Shown: one piece after another, positions 35,530-48,137 of the stretch
Layout: each line of letters opens with the position of its first letter
Numbering within the stretch: position 1 is the stretch's first letter
NCBI GenBank assembly: GCA_024138025.1
Contig: JAMXBD010001588.1
Coordinates: 124,001 to 188,000, forward strand
Direction of reading: 5' to 3'
DNA: 64,000 nucleotides
Source: Combretum micranthum
Lineage: Eukaryota; Streptophyta; Magnoliopsida; Myrtales; Combretaceae
Program-made: the position numbers and the translations under genes
Notes under the pieces: generated by a model
Database searches by the model: none
What the model saw: only the letters and a program-made list of their open reading frames with translations
Told to the model about the DNA's origin: nothing

Positions 35530-37190
35530 TCAACCAACAACGAATCTCCCACTGATCTTGTGATACATACATTGATCAACAGCGTTTTCCTTAAAATCAA
35601 AAGAGGAAATCACTTTATTAAATTGCAATACCATTTGAGGCTGTTGTGATTTCTTAGTATGGATAAAAGCTTGTCCCCCTTTAAAAGTGGGACGAACCCC
35701 ATGAATATTTTGAAATCCCATATTTGCATCTTGAAAAGTAACAGGTGCAAATACCTTTCAATTGTAACTACAGGAAAGTTGACACACTACTCGATAAACC
35801 TAATCAACATCCTCATCAAACTTGGCATTCTTGATATTGAAAAAGGATCTACTTGAACTCCAATCAAAATCCTTTCAAAATATGAAAAATCAAGGCAAAC
35901 AAGAATTCTTCTTACACAATCTTTTCAATCCTTTTGTTTAGAAATATGTCCCAAACGCTTCACTTTCATGCAAGGTTTCTACCATATATGAGGTAGGCAA
36001 ATCAACTCTATCTAGATTATCAATCAAAGCACTAGTAATAATAACATTTGAATATTGAAAAAGACAAAATTTTCCATTCTAAAGGAATAAAGATAACAGA
36101 ATTTGTCCTAAGAAGAAACTAATATCAAATTTCATTTAAGTGACAATACACAATAGGTCTCTTCCAAATCAAAAATTAACCAGACTCTAATTGTAATCTA
36201 AAAATGGCAATAGCCTTAATAGGAGCCTTAGTCATTGCCTGCATAGATGAATCTTTCGGCATTACTTAGTGCTCGGCCCCTTAGACATCCTTGCATAGAT
36301 ATACTTACGTGAATAGTTGCACTTATATCTATCCAACAAGCATGAGTTGGTATTAAAGCCAAATTAGCTTTTGAACAAACAAGGTTAAAAAGTTTACCTT
36401 TCTTTGTAAGCCACTTTGCATACTTAAGACAATCCTTCTTCACATGACCAACCTTCTTACAAAAGTAACAAGTAACATCCTTATCTTGTTACTATTACAT
36501 GTGTAAAGTCCTAGTATCTGCAACTTCTTTGCCCTAATGATCAATTTTCCTTGTCTTGGGAGCTTTATCTTAGGAATGAGTCACCATGTGAGCACTTTTA
36601 GTTTTCTCTTATTTCAAGCTATCTTCCTCTTGCACGTATTGTGTAATAAGCTCGTTCAATGTTCATTTGTCCTTTTAGGTTTTGTAACTTATCTTGAAAG
36701 GACAAATTGGGTAGGGAATGAAATTAAGACTAGGTGCACAAGTATGTCATCAAATAATTCCAACTTTAAGGTCCTCAATCTCATAACAAGATCAAACATC
36801 TCTACGATGTACTCCCTTTATATTTCCTTTGCCATTATACTACATGAAACACGAGCTTTGCAAGAAGAGTGCTCATTTTGAACTTTTTAGGACTTGCAAA
36901 ATTGTTTGCTATTTGTCTCAGGAACTTTTTAGCATTTGTTTCCTCAAACATAGCTCCCCTGGTGGCATTGGGAGTGGAATGCGTAATGATCATAAGACTC
37001 ATGCAATTAAAATGCTTCTACTTTTCATAATTTTCCCTTTCAGTAGTAGTACTTTCACCAATAAGGCCTGAAGGTTCATCAATCCTGAGTGCATATTCAA
37101 GATCCATACATCTAAGCAAAATAGTAATACGTTCCTTCCATTTCTTGAATTTGTGCTATTAGGTGTTGGAATGTCGTTCAAATTGGCAAA
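35530..37190 (-). pseudogene. Copia remnant 2: gag, zinc knuckle, protease, GAG-pre-integrase, RT fragments
   Basis: Read on the minus strand: Gag at about 37160-36900 (FKKWKERITILLRCMDLEY, ALRIDEPSG, RMSLMI-like); an intact CCHC knuckle at about 36455-36410 (CYFCKKVGHVKKDC); a protease start where the expected D-S-G triad reads D-I-S (ACWIDISATIHVS); SMQGCLRGR; a GAG-pre-integrase trace near 35950 (KRLGHISKQK); and an RT piece at about 35530-35640 (VISSFDFKENAVDQCMYHK). Only about 0.5 kb separates protease from RT, so most of integrase and the RT core are deleted. Multiple frameshifts; the element cannot encode working enzymes. Confidence 0.82.
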
Positions 37191-38440
37191 GAGGCAAGTT
37201 GTACTAACTAAACAAAATTAAATAACATGCTCACAATCAATAAAACATCACACTTCAACACAAAGACAAATCCAATCAAAATCATAATTAGATAAATAAA
37301 ATAATTACTTTAATTAGGCTTTTAAGAGACAGTTAGCACACATATCTAGTCTTTGGATAAATATACCAACCATAAATGGTGCCCTCTAAAATAATAATAA
37401 ATACTAATAAATAATTCTACTAATGATGTGCTTTTGAGCCAGCAAATCGCATGCACAAAACCAAAATCATTACACATTTATTATCACATGTCTATCATCT
37501 AGCCAAACAATAACTTTCCTTTGGGCTGATTATTATTCGCATAGATATAGACATTTCATGCAAATCTTATTCTAAAATCTAATTATTTTGAAATAAATCA
37601 AAACAATAGAAGTCACTTTGATGACATATTATTCTAATTTATTTAAAAATAGTTAGACAAGATTTGCCAAAATAAATTGAATAAGTAAGCAAAGGTTTGC
37701 TCTTATCTTAAATCTTTAACCTAATCTTTAAGATCAATTAACATTTAATATAATCTAATTTATTGGAATATTTCATCCCTTTCTATCTTACAACAAGCAA
37801 TATTGATATAAAAATACCCTTATATATCAATCCTATAATAGAATGTTGAAACATTCTAATTTTATTTAATTGTATCTATATCAAGAAACCATATAGGAAA
37901 TCAAATAGAATAAGCAAACTAGGTAATTACCAAATTAATCAAATCACCGTAAATGGAATCCAATACCACACATAAACATTAAATTCAATTTTGTAATCTT
38001 TTAATTTGTATTTGCACAATTCTGAACTGGCTTTGAAAGCATTGTAACAAAGAAAAGTTAACAAGAAATTCAAGTGATGTCACTTATTTTAATTCCGTAA
38101 GGGCATAATATTCATAGCCAATTTGCTTTACGGGAGAAGTTAAGTCATGCACAATTCGAGACCATAAATCTAACAGAGGAAAAGCTATATTCCCAAATCA
38201 TCACTTTCCTGAATTTTATTGAATCCTTCATATATATTCTATACATATATATGTATATATGTTCCTATGTGGTTTTCTCCGAAGTTTGATAACAAAGGAA
38301 GAATCACCACATGAAATCATTGAAATTGGCAGAGGGACAAAACATTAATAACTATATGTATATATATATATATATGCGTTTTCCGATTGTTTTGCCTACA
38401 AAAACTTAACCAAGAGTAGCACTATAGGAATCGCCAATTA
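37191..38440 (-). mobile_element. Leader and 5' part of copia remnant 2
   Basis: AT-rich, non-coding sequence between gag and the point where duplication D2 resumes. A leader of this kind (GGGCTGATTATTATTCGCAT near 37535) is plausible. I could not identify a clear primer site or a 5' LTR matching 34449-35128, so the 5' end may be truncated. Confidence 0.35.
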
Positions 38441-39047
38441 AAGAACTTGATTGGTTTTATGTTATAAGAACAGGGCTTTCAATCAAAGCAAAAGACCACG
38501 GCGACGAAGGGATGTATAGCCATATATAGAACATGTGTGAATATGATAGGAAGTAAACTAGACAATTTCTATAGTTTGATATTAATTTTTTTTATATTTG
38601 CTACAATTAATAAATTCGAAAGTAAATAAATATATATTATAATATATTATATTATTATAATTATTTATTGTACAATATTATTAAATAATGAAATTAATAA
38701 ATAAATTATACAATATAATATATATTATTATGAATGTATATTATTATATACTTAATGTATATTATTATTTAGTATATATAATGCTACATATATAATAAAT
38801 TATTTAAATTAAACCGGGTGAAAAATAAAAATAAAAAGAGGCAGGTCTTGTCTCTATCCTTATGGACAGGTCATGTAAAAAGAAAAGCGAAACTTGCCTC
38901 TATGTCCTAATTAAAGGTGAGTTTCACCTCTTTAGCTCACGTGGTGGTAAACAAAAGGAGCAAGTTGTTGAGGTTAGACGATTTGTCTTTTTTCACCAAA
39001 TGAGGTGATTTTCCTTGCCTACTGGGGTGAAAAAAATTGGTCATATA
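38441..39047. other. AT-rich array and GC-richer patch
   Basis: 38580-38800 is almost pure A/T with many TATTAT/ATAATATA words, prone to unwinding. 38820-39030 is less AT-rich and repeats short GAGGTGA/CACCTCTTT-type inverted words. No gene or known element recognised. Confidence 0.4.
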
Positions 39048-40690
39048 TGCAACAATATAAGTGACATCCAATTTGACTCATTTAAAAAATTACGCACCAA
39101 AAGTGAAAATAAAATAAAGAAATTTTGGCGAACCAGAAGAAGGAAATGTCTATGAATAGTCTTAGTTCTCTTCTCTTGTCTTTTTAGCCCAGGGAACTTG
39201 GCCTTTTTGTTCGAGGAGATGATATTATAGACTTGTTTAATTCTTTTTCTTCTGTTTATTTTCGGGGATACTAGTAGTAATTTCCTCAGCACTTTAGATT
39301 GTATTACTGATGGTCATGGCTGTAGACTTATGTAGACCCTTATTCTCGTTTGAAAAAAAAAAAAAGAAAAGTAAAAACCAAACAAACGTAAATGAGACTT
39401 AAAAAATAATTCAATGCATCTTTCTCCATTAGAATTGCACAATATATTAAACTTTTATTAAAAGTATTAAATATTAGTACCATCTATACGATAATAACTT
39501 AAAAGAATTTACTTATTTATTTGAATTATGAGTTTTTCATTTGTATTCATATCTTATCTATATCTGATGTGTATTTGATTTATATGATCCCTATATGAGC
39601 AATCAAGTCTCCATTTTTTCCCTATATGTTTTTTTTTTTTTAACAAATACATGCCACCAAATAAAACAAAGAAATGCCAAACAAATGAAAAACATACGAA
39701 CCAAATTAACCAACTCTTATAATAAGGAACACAATCTAACTCATGAATCAAGATTATGGAATTTGAGATAGATCTAACAATTAGAAATGTAACTTGAACT
39801 AGGGTTTTGGATTCCATTACCATAAATTAGGTGCAGGATAAAATCTTAATTTCTATGTGTAGAACAAGCAATTAGGGACTCATAATATTAATGAACAAAG
39901 GAATAACTGATGGCATAGGAAAATTGGAATAAGCACTACTAAATACAACTAGTCTATAGATCAAACCTTTAAAAAAAAAAAAAAGAAACATGAGGAATCA
40001 TGGGATGATTTTATAATTAGGGAGTGTATAGAAGAAAACACCATTACCAATATTGGTGGCCATGGACAACCTCCCTACCAAATTCAGTTGACCGCTCTCC
40101 GCCGAATCTCAGTTAACTGCTCTACTCATGAATCAGATAAACTGCCGCCTTCCTTGAAACAATGAATATGCCATCTATTCTCAACCCAATCATCCGTTTT
40201 TAAGTAAATAAAAAGGTCTAAGTACCTAAAGCGTTAAGTTTTATGCCACCCTAATTAATCTAGTAAAAAGGAAATAAAAACTAATAAAGTAAATTACACA
40301 GAATTATTAAGTTTTATGGTAAGTTTATATAAAATATCAATATTTTTTAGTAATTAAGAGAATTAACATTTTGCAAAGTGAGTTCAACGAGGTACTTAGA
40401 TCGGAAGGTTCCAGAAAATTGAGTGAATTTAAGAAAATTAATAAAAAAAACTAACCAAATGTTTAAACCTTAAACAGTTGTTGCAAAATGTTGATTTCTC
40501 ATTTAGAAACATTGATACATTCAATGAATTTAACTCCACATGTTGATATCTCCTTGTAATTTTATAAAAAAAATATAATATGAAAATCACTAACTTGATT
40601 TTTAATTTCAACTTAGGAATAAGAAGATATGAGAAAGGGACAACAAATTGAAGCACGAGGTGATTGGCTTCTATTTGGTTGTTACTCACT
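39048..40690. repeat. Segmental duplication D2, copy 2
   Basis: Corresponds to blocks of 20765-23710 in the same order and orientation (for example ATAATATATTAAA, GTATTAAATATTAG, TAGGGACTCATAATATTAAT). It is more compact than copy 1 except for the poly(A)-tailed insertion at 39121-39365. Open frames here are AT-driven. Confidence 0.75.
39121..39365 (+). mobile_element. Short poly(A)-tailed insertion (retroposed RNA or LINE/SINE 3' end)
   Basis: D2 copy 1 reads continuously across this place. Copy 2 holds about 240 bp of distinctly different, T/G-richer sequence ending TTCTCGTTTG followed by A13 and GAAAAG. A 3' poly(A) run at an insertion boundary is typical of retroposition. I could not find a source family or a clean target duplication. 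Confidence 0.45.
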
Positions 40691-42290
40691 CGTATTAGGT
40701 TTATCTTACAAATTAAACAATGATGCTGTTGACTTTCAATTTGTTAGGTCCTTGTTGTGTTTAAAACATTATAAGGTAATTCGGGCATATACCTTACATT
40801 TAACATAATATATATTTGATCATCACAGGATTTGGTTTAGACACCACTTGCAGTGGCAATCTTCAACCTTGTCTATTATGATCATACAAGCTTTTTGGTT
40901 GGAACTAATCAATTTTATAATACATGTAAAATGCAATATCAAAATTAATGACCCAATTTGAGCATCTCACTCACATGGGCATTTTACTTATAGTAAGAGC
41001 AAATAGTGTCTTGGCTCCTACACTTTGGGCATTTTACTTGTAGTAAGAGCAAATAGTGTCTTGGCTCCTAGACTTACTTTTTAAAAATATCATCAAATTA
41101 TGGGTGCAAATGATTTGAGATAGTACAATATTAAACTTGAGTTCAACTCGATAAATTAAATCTCATGTTTGATTAAGCTTAGAATTTTAAGTTTAAGTTT
41201 TAGTCCAAATTGCAATTAGTAAGATCAAACTTGATTCAATTGAAGCTACAATTCACATTGAATATGCTTTTTGTAATTCAAATAACATTAATGCACAAAA
41301 TTGAATCAAAACTTCGCTCATACCAGCTCTTTACATAGGCATAACTAGGTTCATGAGCACTTTAAGAAAATATCATAAACTTAAGCTCAAATCTATTGTG
41401 GGCAAAATGAACATAAGTAAATATTGATACAGATTCAAGTATTTCACAGATATTTTTGGAACATGTACACCATTAGCCGCCAATGGACATTCCTCAATCG
41501 CTTGTAACTAGATGGCTTAGAAATCTCACTACATGTAGGTCCCAACTTATGGTCTAACTAATCTTTGCTCAATCAATTGTTTTTTAAGCTATTCTAGTGA
41601 ATTTTCCTCTCTATAGGTTGCAATCTCTTTCAACTCATGTAGTGGGGATGATGAAGAGCTCAATAAACTTATCCCACGATCCTCAACCTCTGACTTCACA
41701 TCTATAATTTACAAATCGTCAGATGAAGACATGAAATCAAAATATCTTACCCATGACCATTATTCATTATAAGTGAACATAATCTCTATTTCAATACCAG
41801 TCAATTTACTAGAGATTTAGTAATGTATAATGACTCCATTTTCTTCTAGAAATTGGTGTCATCCTATGTACTAGTTTGTCCACAAAATAGTATTAGCCAA
41901 GCTTAGCTAGAACACCATTAGAGTTTTATCATATAAATCGACCTATCATTGTCCTCCATTAAATCCTACTTATAATCTACTCTACCACCTTTTGCCATAC
42001 ATAATTTGCATTTGCATCCTATTTTTCATACACTACCAAAAAGAGAAAAAAAATTGAGTTATTGGAAACAAAATTCATGTCTTTAAACATAAATTTTTAT
42101 CAAGAAAATTATCGTCGCTGATTATTTTTATAGAAATATAAACTATTTTGTTAATATTCCTTCACAAAATTATATCTCTAATAGTTAGTTTTCTTATAGC
42201 GATGAATGAAATTTTAATTCATCTATCAATTTTCCCTAAGTCCTTCTTTACTAGTTAATGGCTCTAATACAATAAGTTATCTACTTGATT
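40691..42290. other. AT-rich spacer
   Basis: No gene recognised. It holds the 50-bp tandem duplication (40977-41076). It also holds an approximately 80-bp block at 41920-42000 (CACCATTAGAG, TCGACCTATCATTGTCCTCC) that recurs diverged at 52960-53040. Confidence 0.5.
40977..41076. repeat. Near-identical 50-bp tandem duplication
   Basis: GGGCATTTTACTT begins at 40977 and 41027. The two 50-bp units, each including AATAGTGTCTTGGCTCCTA, differ at very few positions, so this is probably a recent slippage or repair event. Confidence 0.92.
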
Positions 42291-42804
42291 TATGAGACTC
42301 TGATCCATATTTGCTTGTAGTAAACGGCATAATAAATAAAGATGAGAATTTTAGTATGCACATATTTTAAGATGGAAAACTCCAAAACATAAATAAAAAA
42401 TCATCTACAGACTAAAAATAAATCTACTAATGTAATAACATTGCTGCAAGTTCACTCTCACATCCACATAAAATAAGTACAGCAATTGAGTCCTATTAGG
42501 AACCAAAGATGTGTCTAAACACTATTGCATAGTTTATTTTAACATTGGATAAGCAACAAACTAAGTTGTGTTTCCAAAGATTTTATCAGTCTCTATTACA
42601 ATTCTAAATTTTTCTTTTATTTCATTTCGCCACTTCAATTTCTGGCTTTTAATCACTTAATCCTTCAGGTGTTTTGGGGCTTGGATGTTAGGAACTTCTG
42701 CAAATTCCGACTTCCTCTACGAAAATTATAACCTCGACATAAAGATGCTTGGATACATTGGCTTTGGCAGACCACAGACGTAAGTTGAGTATGGCTCCCT
42801 TTGT

Positions 42805-42962
42805 CTAATCTTTTTTTTTTTTTATCGTTTTGGTATTTTATTTTTTATTTTCAAATAGATATTTGTCAATAAATAAATATAGATGAAAAACAGATATTTT
42901 TACTCGTAAATAAATTTTACATAAATAAGATACAAATAAAAATTAGATAATAAAAATAGATC
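42805..42962. mobile_element. MITE-like repeat, dispersed family copy 2
   Basis: TTTTGGTATTTTATTTTTTA followed by AATAGATATTTGTCAATAAA and AAATACAGATAA-like phrases. Shared with unit 2 (46320-46495), so this insertion predates the D4 duplication. Confidence 0.45.
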
Positions 42963-43574
42963 CTGATATATTATGTCCGGAAAGGAGGCTACACGGTTAC
43001 ACAAGGGTGTTAACTGCTGAAAGGAAAATGAAATGAAATAAAGAAAACTTAGATCCATTAAAAAAACTAAAAAACAAATTCACTTATTAAATTAAAATAA
43101 TTAAAACTAGACAAAACAAAGTTCAAAATATGGAGTCAGAAAGCCTAGATTCCCTGTTAAAAGGGAAAAAAAGATTCGTAGAATAACAAATTTATTTATA
43201 CATTTTCTTTTGTTTGGTGGCAATGGCAATTTTTCGAGTGAGTCAAGAATACAGAATCCACATTTGTCTAGTGGATTCATTATTAATAATTTTCTTGTCA
43301 CACTTGCTTTGGGAATCGAATCACCATAAATAATATTGAAATGGACAACAATAATTATACACAAGAGAATTTTGATCAAAAGTTGGATAAGGATGAAGAT
43401 AATTTACATGGTTGCCGATGGAGGATCTGCACATGATGCTTGAAGAAAGAAAGTGTTACTTTGCTTTTGGTAAACATATTTTTCAAGACTTTTGTTCGAT
43501 CAAATATTTTTCTTGTAAATTCTGACAGTAAGATGCACGTTGAAAGAGTATGGAATGTGTGGTAGTACATTGTA

Positions 43575-44680
43575 GAGGATCAACTCAGCATGAAAGTATC
43601 GTATGAATATTTATTATGAATACATTCCTTCCAAACATTTTTGTTTTAATTCTTTAGCCTGATAACACTATGGATCCTTACATACTAATTTTCATGTTTT
43701 GACTCGATTTTTTATCATCTTAACCAGATGATCATAAGGTTGTGATTGGATATGGAATACATTATATTGAGCGATATGAGTATTCGTTAAGAAATTTGTC
43801 CCTCTTATTAATTTGAGAAAGATATATTTTGAACCCTATTGAAGAGTAAGACTGAGAAAAATGCATGATCGTACTTAAATGAATTGATAAGAAGTTATCA
43901 GTAACATTTGATTTATTCAATCAAACTCTAGAATCAAGAAAAACTTGCGATTAAACAATACATGAGTGATATGATGCATGCCTCATATTTAATCATCAGA
44001 TATGGTGTGGCATAACGTTTTGCCATAGGTCACTTATGTCTTGTGAGCTGGAAAAAGAACTTTTGGGCCTATTGCCAACATTAAGTGAACCTATAGGGTC
44101 ACACACAAAAAATAAGCCCAACGAAAATTATGACATTGTTGATTAATCTTAAATGGTTAAAAATAATAACTAAAATTCATTACTATTTTGAATAAAATGA
44201 TTTAAAAGGCATGTATCTTTTAAATTAGGAAACCTTAATTAAATTAGGGATCACAATAATATCAATATCCTAATTCATAGGGATATTGTCACAAGAAAAA
44301 TAAAACACGATAGCTCTCTTCAAAGGTTAACGATATTGACCATCACATTAGAACCGCAAAGAAAATTTGCATATTTCGAAAAGAAAAACATGAGACCTCT
44401 TGTGAGAAATTCCCATGTAAATTTGGAATTGCCCTAGAGTGCTAGCACACAGAATCTGTTTGGGGTCTACATTCTTGTGGATACCATAAAGGGAGCTCAT
44501 GAGATTGCAGCGCCTTCTGATCCTCTTCACCGACATGGTTAAGACTCACATAAGGTATAATTCTTGTGCCTTCAATTTAATGAATCACATGCATCCTGTC
44601 AATGTTTTAGGGATTTTGTTTTAAGAAAAAAAAAAATTCCATTGTAAATTGGGTTCCAGATCCCTAAAAGCCAATAGAAT
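43575..44680. mobile_element. 1.1-kb insertion in D4 unit 1, LTR-like content
   Basis: Absent from unit 2. The insertion is bracketed by GAATGTGTGGTAGTACA (about 43553) and GAATGTTTGTAAGTACA (about 44679). Words such as GTGAACCTATAGGGTCACAC and GTGCTAGCAC within it are reminiscent of plant LTR sequence. The minus-strand frame 44348-44536 (starts MSVKRIRRRCNLMSSLYG) has no assigned function. Confidence 0.4.
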
Positions 44681-45731
44681 GTTTGTAAGTACAACCTTTA
44701 GTTAATAAAGCAATCATTTTTCTTACCTTATACACACACATACATATTAATGAGTCAAATATCATATAGAATGTTTAGTAATAAAAGATCAAATAAAAAT
44801 CTATCTCTTCATCCAACTTCGAAGTCTCAAATTTATATTTATTTGTATCTATTATTAGACATTCTTCTTAAAATTGAAGTATGATATTAATCAAATACAA
44901 ATTGAACACTTCACTAGCTATAGATAGGATAATTGTCACTAATGTTTACCAAAACTCCAATATATGAATTTTCCGTTTATTCATATATTTATTAAACATT
45001 TGTTGAGCATTAAAATAAGAAAAATTTAGAAAATCCAAATTATTAAATTGACTCTTCTAATACAATTTTAGGAATCTTCAAAGCATCCACATACCTAAAG
45101 GACTTTATAAGATTTTTAAAGTTTCATTTCAACAATTTAAGGATCTTTTTTTTGTTTTAAAGCTTTATTACTTTATCTCTATAGTGATTCGTATCTTTTT
45201 AAGTTTTGTAAGTCAATATGAACACAACATACTTAATAAAATAGAAAAAAAATGAAAAACCTTATTTTTTTTGAAATCTTTTCTTAAATAACTCTACAAA
45301 GTAAAAAAAAAAAAAAATGAAAAAAAAAACTCTTATTCCATAGAAGTTAAAAAAAAAATCGAAAAACAAAAAATAAAAAGTGCTTGACAAAGTTAAGTTA
45401 GCTGGCATTTTTTTTTTTTTTTTTTTTCAGTGGGAAGGGCCTTGGGTATTTGGCAGTTCAAAGCACGTGGCTTGATATTTTTTGATGGCTAACCTCAGCT
45501 TATATGTCTAGGGAATGAACGTACTCAGCCGCCACAGCCAGTGACAAAAACCTTCATTGCACGTTGCCTTTGTCGGTTGTCTATTGCTATCAAGTTGCAT
45601 GTAGAAAATAATTTGGCAAATCCAGTGCACGAGAGTATAATAAATAAAGAGCGGAGTTCTAGCATGCACATATTTTAAGATCTAAAAACTCCAAAACATA
45701 AATAAAAAAAAATCACTCACAACTACATAAA

Positions 45732-45963
45732 GCGTCTGTTTGTTTGACTTCTTTTTATAGATATATATATATATATTTTTTTTAAATTTTAATAAATTAT
45801 TTATCAAAAAATAGATATAGATAAAAAAAAGTTGGCAGTTCTTATCAAAAGATTAAATAGATTAAATATAGATAAAATAAAAATACAAATCGAACATATT
45901 TACATATATCACTTTGAAAAAAATATATATACAGATAAAAAACAGACCATCTAAGCAAACCCA
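45732..45963. mobile_element. MITE-like repeat, dispersed family copy 3
   Basis: Left edge GCGTCTGTTTGTTTGAC. Right edge inverted TGGGTTTGCTTAGATGG. The interior is AT-rich with TAGATATAGATAAAA words. Present only in D4 unit 2, so it inserted after the duplication. This is the best-delimited copy of the family. Confidence 0.55.
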
Positions 45964-46319
45964 AAATGAGTACAATGGTTGAGTCCTATTAGGATCCAAT
46001 GATGTGTCTAAACACAACTAATTACTGCATAGTTTATTCTTGAAAATGGCTTATTTTAACATTGGATAAGCAACAAACTAAGTTGTGTTTCCAAAGATTT
46101 TATCAGTCTCTGTTATAATTCTAAAATTTTTCTTTTATTTCTTTTCGCCACTTCAATTTCTGGCTTTTAATCACATGACCTTTCAGCCTTCAGGTGTTTT
46201 GGGCTTGGATGTTGGGTACTTCTGCAAATTCCGACTTCGTCTACGAAAATTATAGCCTTTTGACATAAAGATGCTTGGATACGTTGGCTCTGGCAGACCA
46301 CGGACGTCAGTCGAGTAAG

Positions 46320-46495
46320 GCTCGGTCTGTTTAATTTTTCTTCTTTTTACTTTTCCTTTTAATATCTTATTTTTACCATTTTTAATTATATATTTGTCAA
46401 GAAATATATTTAAATAAAAAACAGATGATTTTACCTATCATTACATCAAACAAATCTGATATAGATAGAAATAAAATACAAATAAAAATGGATCG
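46320..46495. mobile_element. MITE-like repeat, dispersed family copy 4
   Basis: Counterpart of copy 2 in the second D4 unit: TCTGTTTAATTTTTC edge, TTAATATCTTATTTT, AAATATAGATAGAAATAAA-like phrases, no ORF. Confidence 0.45.
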
Positions 46496-47144
46496 TAAAA
46501 CATTATATCCGGAAAGGATGCTTCAGTTACACAGTGTGTTAGCTGCTAGAAGGAAAATGAATGAAATTAATGAGATAAAGAAAACTTAGCACCATAAAAA
46601 AAATTTTAAAATGCACTTATTAAATTAAAATAAAAAAACTGGACAAAACAAAGTTCAAAATATGGAGTCAGAAAGCCTGGATTCCTGTTATAAAAAAAAA
46701 AAAAAATCGTGGAATAAGAAATTTATTGATACTTTTTCTTTTGTTTAGTGGCAATGGCACATTTTGAATGAGTCAAATACAGAATCAAATTTGTCTAGTG
46801 GATTCATTGAAAATAATTTTCTTATCTCACTTGGTTTGGGAATCGGATCACCATAAATAGATTACTATTGAAAAGGACATCCATAACTATACTCAAAAGA
46901 ATTTTGATAAAAAATTTAACAATTCTGTGGATAAGGTTGAAGATAATTTATACGGTTGCCAACAGTGGATCTATAGATGATGCTTGGAGAAAGAAGGTAC
47001 TACTTTGCTTTTATTTTTTAAGGCTTTTTTCAGATCAAACATTTTTCTAGGAAATTCTGACAGTAAGATACCTAGCAGCATGTTGAAGGAGTATGGAATG
47101 TCTGTAAGTACAATTTTTAATTAATAAAGCAATCATTTTTCTTA

Positions 47145-47405
47145 CCGTTTATATATATATATATATATATATTTTATATTTGATACATCTTATTTTAATA
47201 ATTTTAATATTATTTATTATCTTTTTCAAATAGACTATTTATGAAGAAATAATTAATGATGAAAAAATAATTTTTACTCATAAATATATAAAATAAACAA
47301 GATATAGATAAGATACATATAGATATAGATATAAATAAAATATAAATGAGATACAGATGAAAATCAAATAATTTATACGTATATATTTATTTGTCAAATA
47401 TTATA
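47145..47405. mobile_element. MITE-like repeat, dispersed family copy 5, with (AT)n
   Basis: Starts at an (AT)n run (47150-47172). It continues with TTTTTCAAATAGACTATTTA and repeated AGATATAGATA/AAATACAGATGA words. Edges are diffuse. Confidence 0.4.
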
Positions 47406-48137
47406 GGGAATGTTTAGTAATGTAAAATCGAATAAAAATCTATCATTCCATCCAACTTCAACGTTTCAAATTTATATTTATTTGTATCTATTATTAGACA
47501 ATTCTTTAAAATTGAAGTATGATATTAATCAAATACAAATTGAACACTTCCCCAGATATAGATAGGATAATTGTCATGTCACTAATGTTTACTAAAACCC
47601 CAATATATTAATTTTCCATTTATCCATATCTATTATTAAACATTTGGTGAGCTTTAAATTTGGAAGAAAATTTTAGAAAATCCAAATTCTTAAATTGAGT
47701 CTCCTAATACAAATCTAGGAATCTTCTAAGCGTCTATGTACCTAAGGATGTCTATAAGATTTTCAAACTTCCATATCAACTATTTAAGAATCGTTCTTTT
47801 TTAAAAGCTTTATTACTTTATTTCTATCATCATTCGTATCTTTTTAAGTTTTATAAATCAATATATAATTTTACAAAATACATTTAGAAAATTAAAAAAA
47901 AATTGAAAAACCTTGCCTTTGAATTTTTTTTAAATAATTCTAAAAAGTTAAAAGAGAAAAAAAACTCTTGTTCCATAGAATTAAAAAAAAAAACAAAAAA
48001 ATGTTTAACAAAGTTAAGTTAGAGGTACGGCAATTCTATATAGATTGTCATTAATGAAGGGTGTTATTGAAAATCGCTCATCCCTTTTCTTTTTGTATTT
48101 TCATTAACTTGTTAGTGACCACGAACAAAGATGCTTG

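Larger units (their letters stand above)
42300..45640. repeat. Tandem duplication D4, unit 1
   Basis: Blocks 42478-42790, 43010-43570, 44680-45400 and 45540-45640 match unit 2 blocks 45965-46325, 46530-47105, 47100-48000 and 48530-48650. Landmarks are GCACATATTTTAAGAT, TTGTGTTTCCAAAGATTTTA and AAGATGCTTGGATAC. Unit 1 alone has about 1.1 kb between 43575 and 44680. Both strands show short conserved open stretches, but none is intact in both units. The frame at 43107-43379 (-) begins with TTG, not ATG, and its apparent signal peptide is not conserved in unit 2. Likely a duplicated, decayed gene or repeat of unknown identity. Confidence 0.75.

Noticed and set aside
38580..38800. Replication origin or matrix-attachment site
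   Set aside because: Extreme AT content alone is not evidence, and many similar stretches occur in the window.
40977..41076. CRISPR-like repeat-spacer organisation
   Set aside because: Direct tandem duplication without spacers, in a eukaryotic genome context.
43107..43379. Possible secreted small peptide with N-terminal signal (IKILLCIIIVVHFNIIYG)
   Set aside because: No ATG start (TTG), a stop lies a few codons upstream, and the hydrophobic stretch and downstream frame are broken in the duplicated unit at 46.8 kb.
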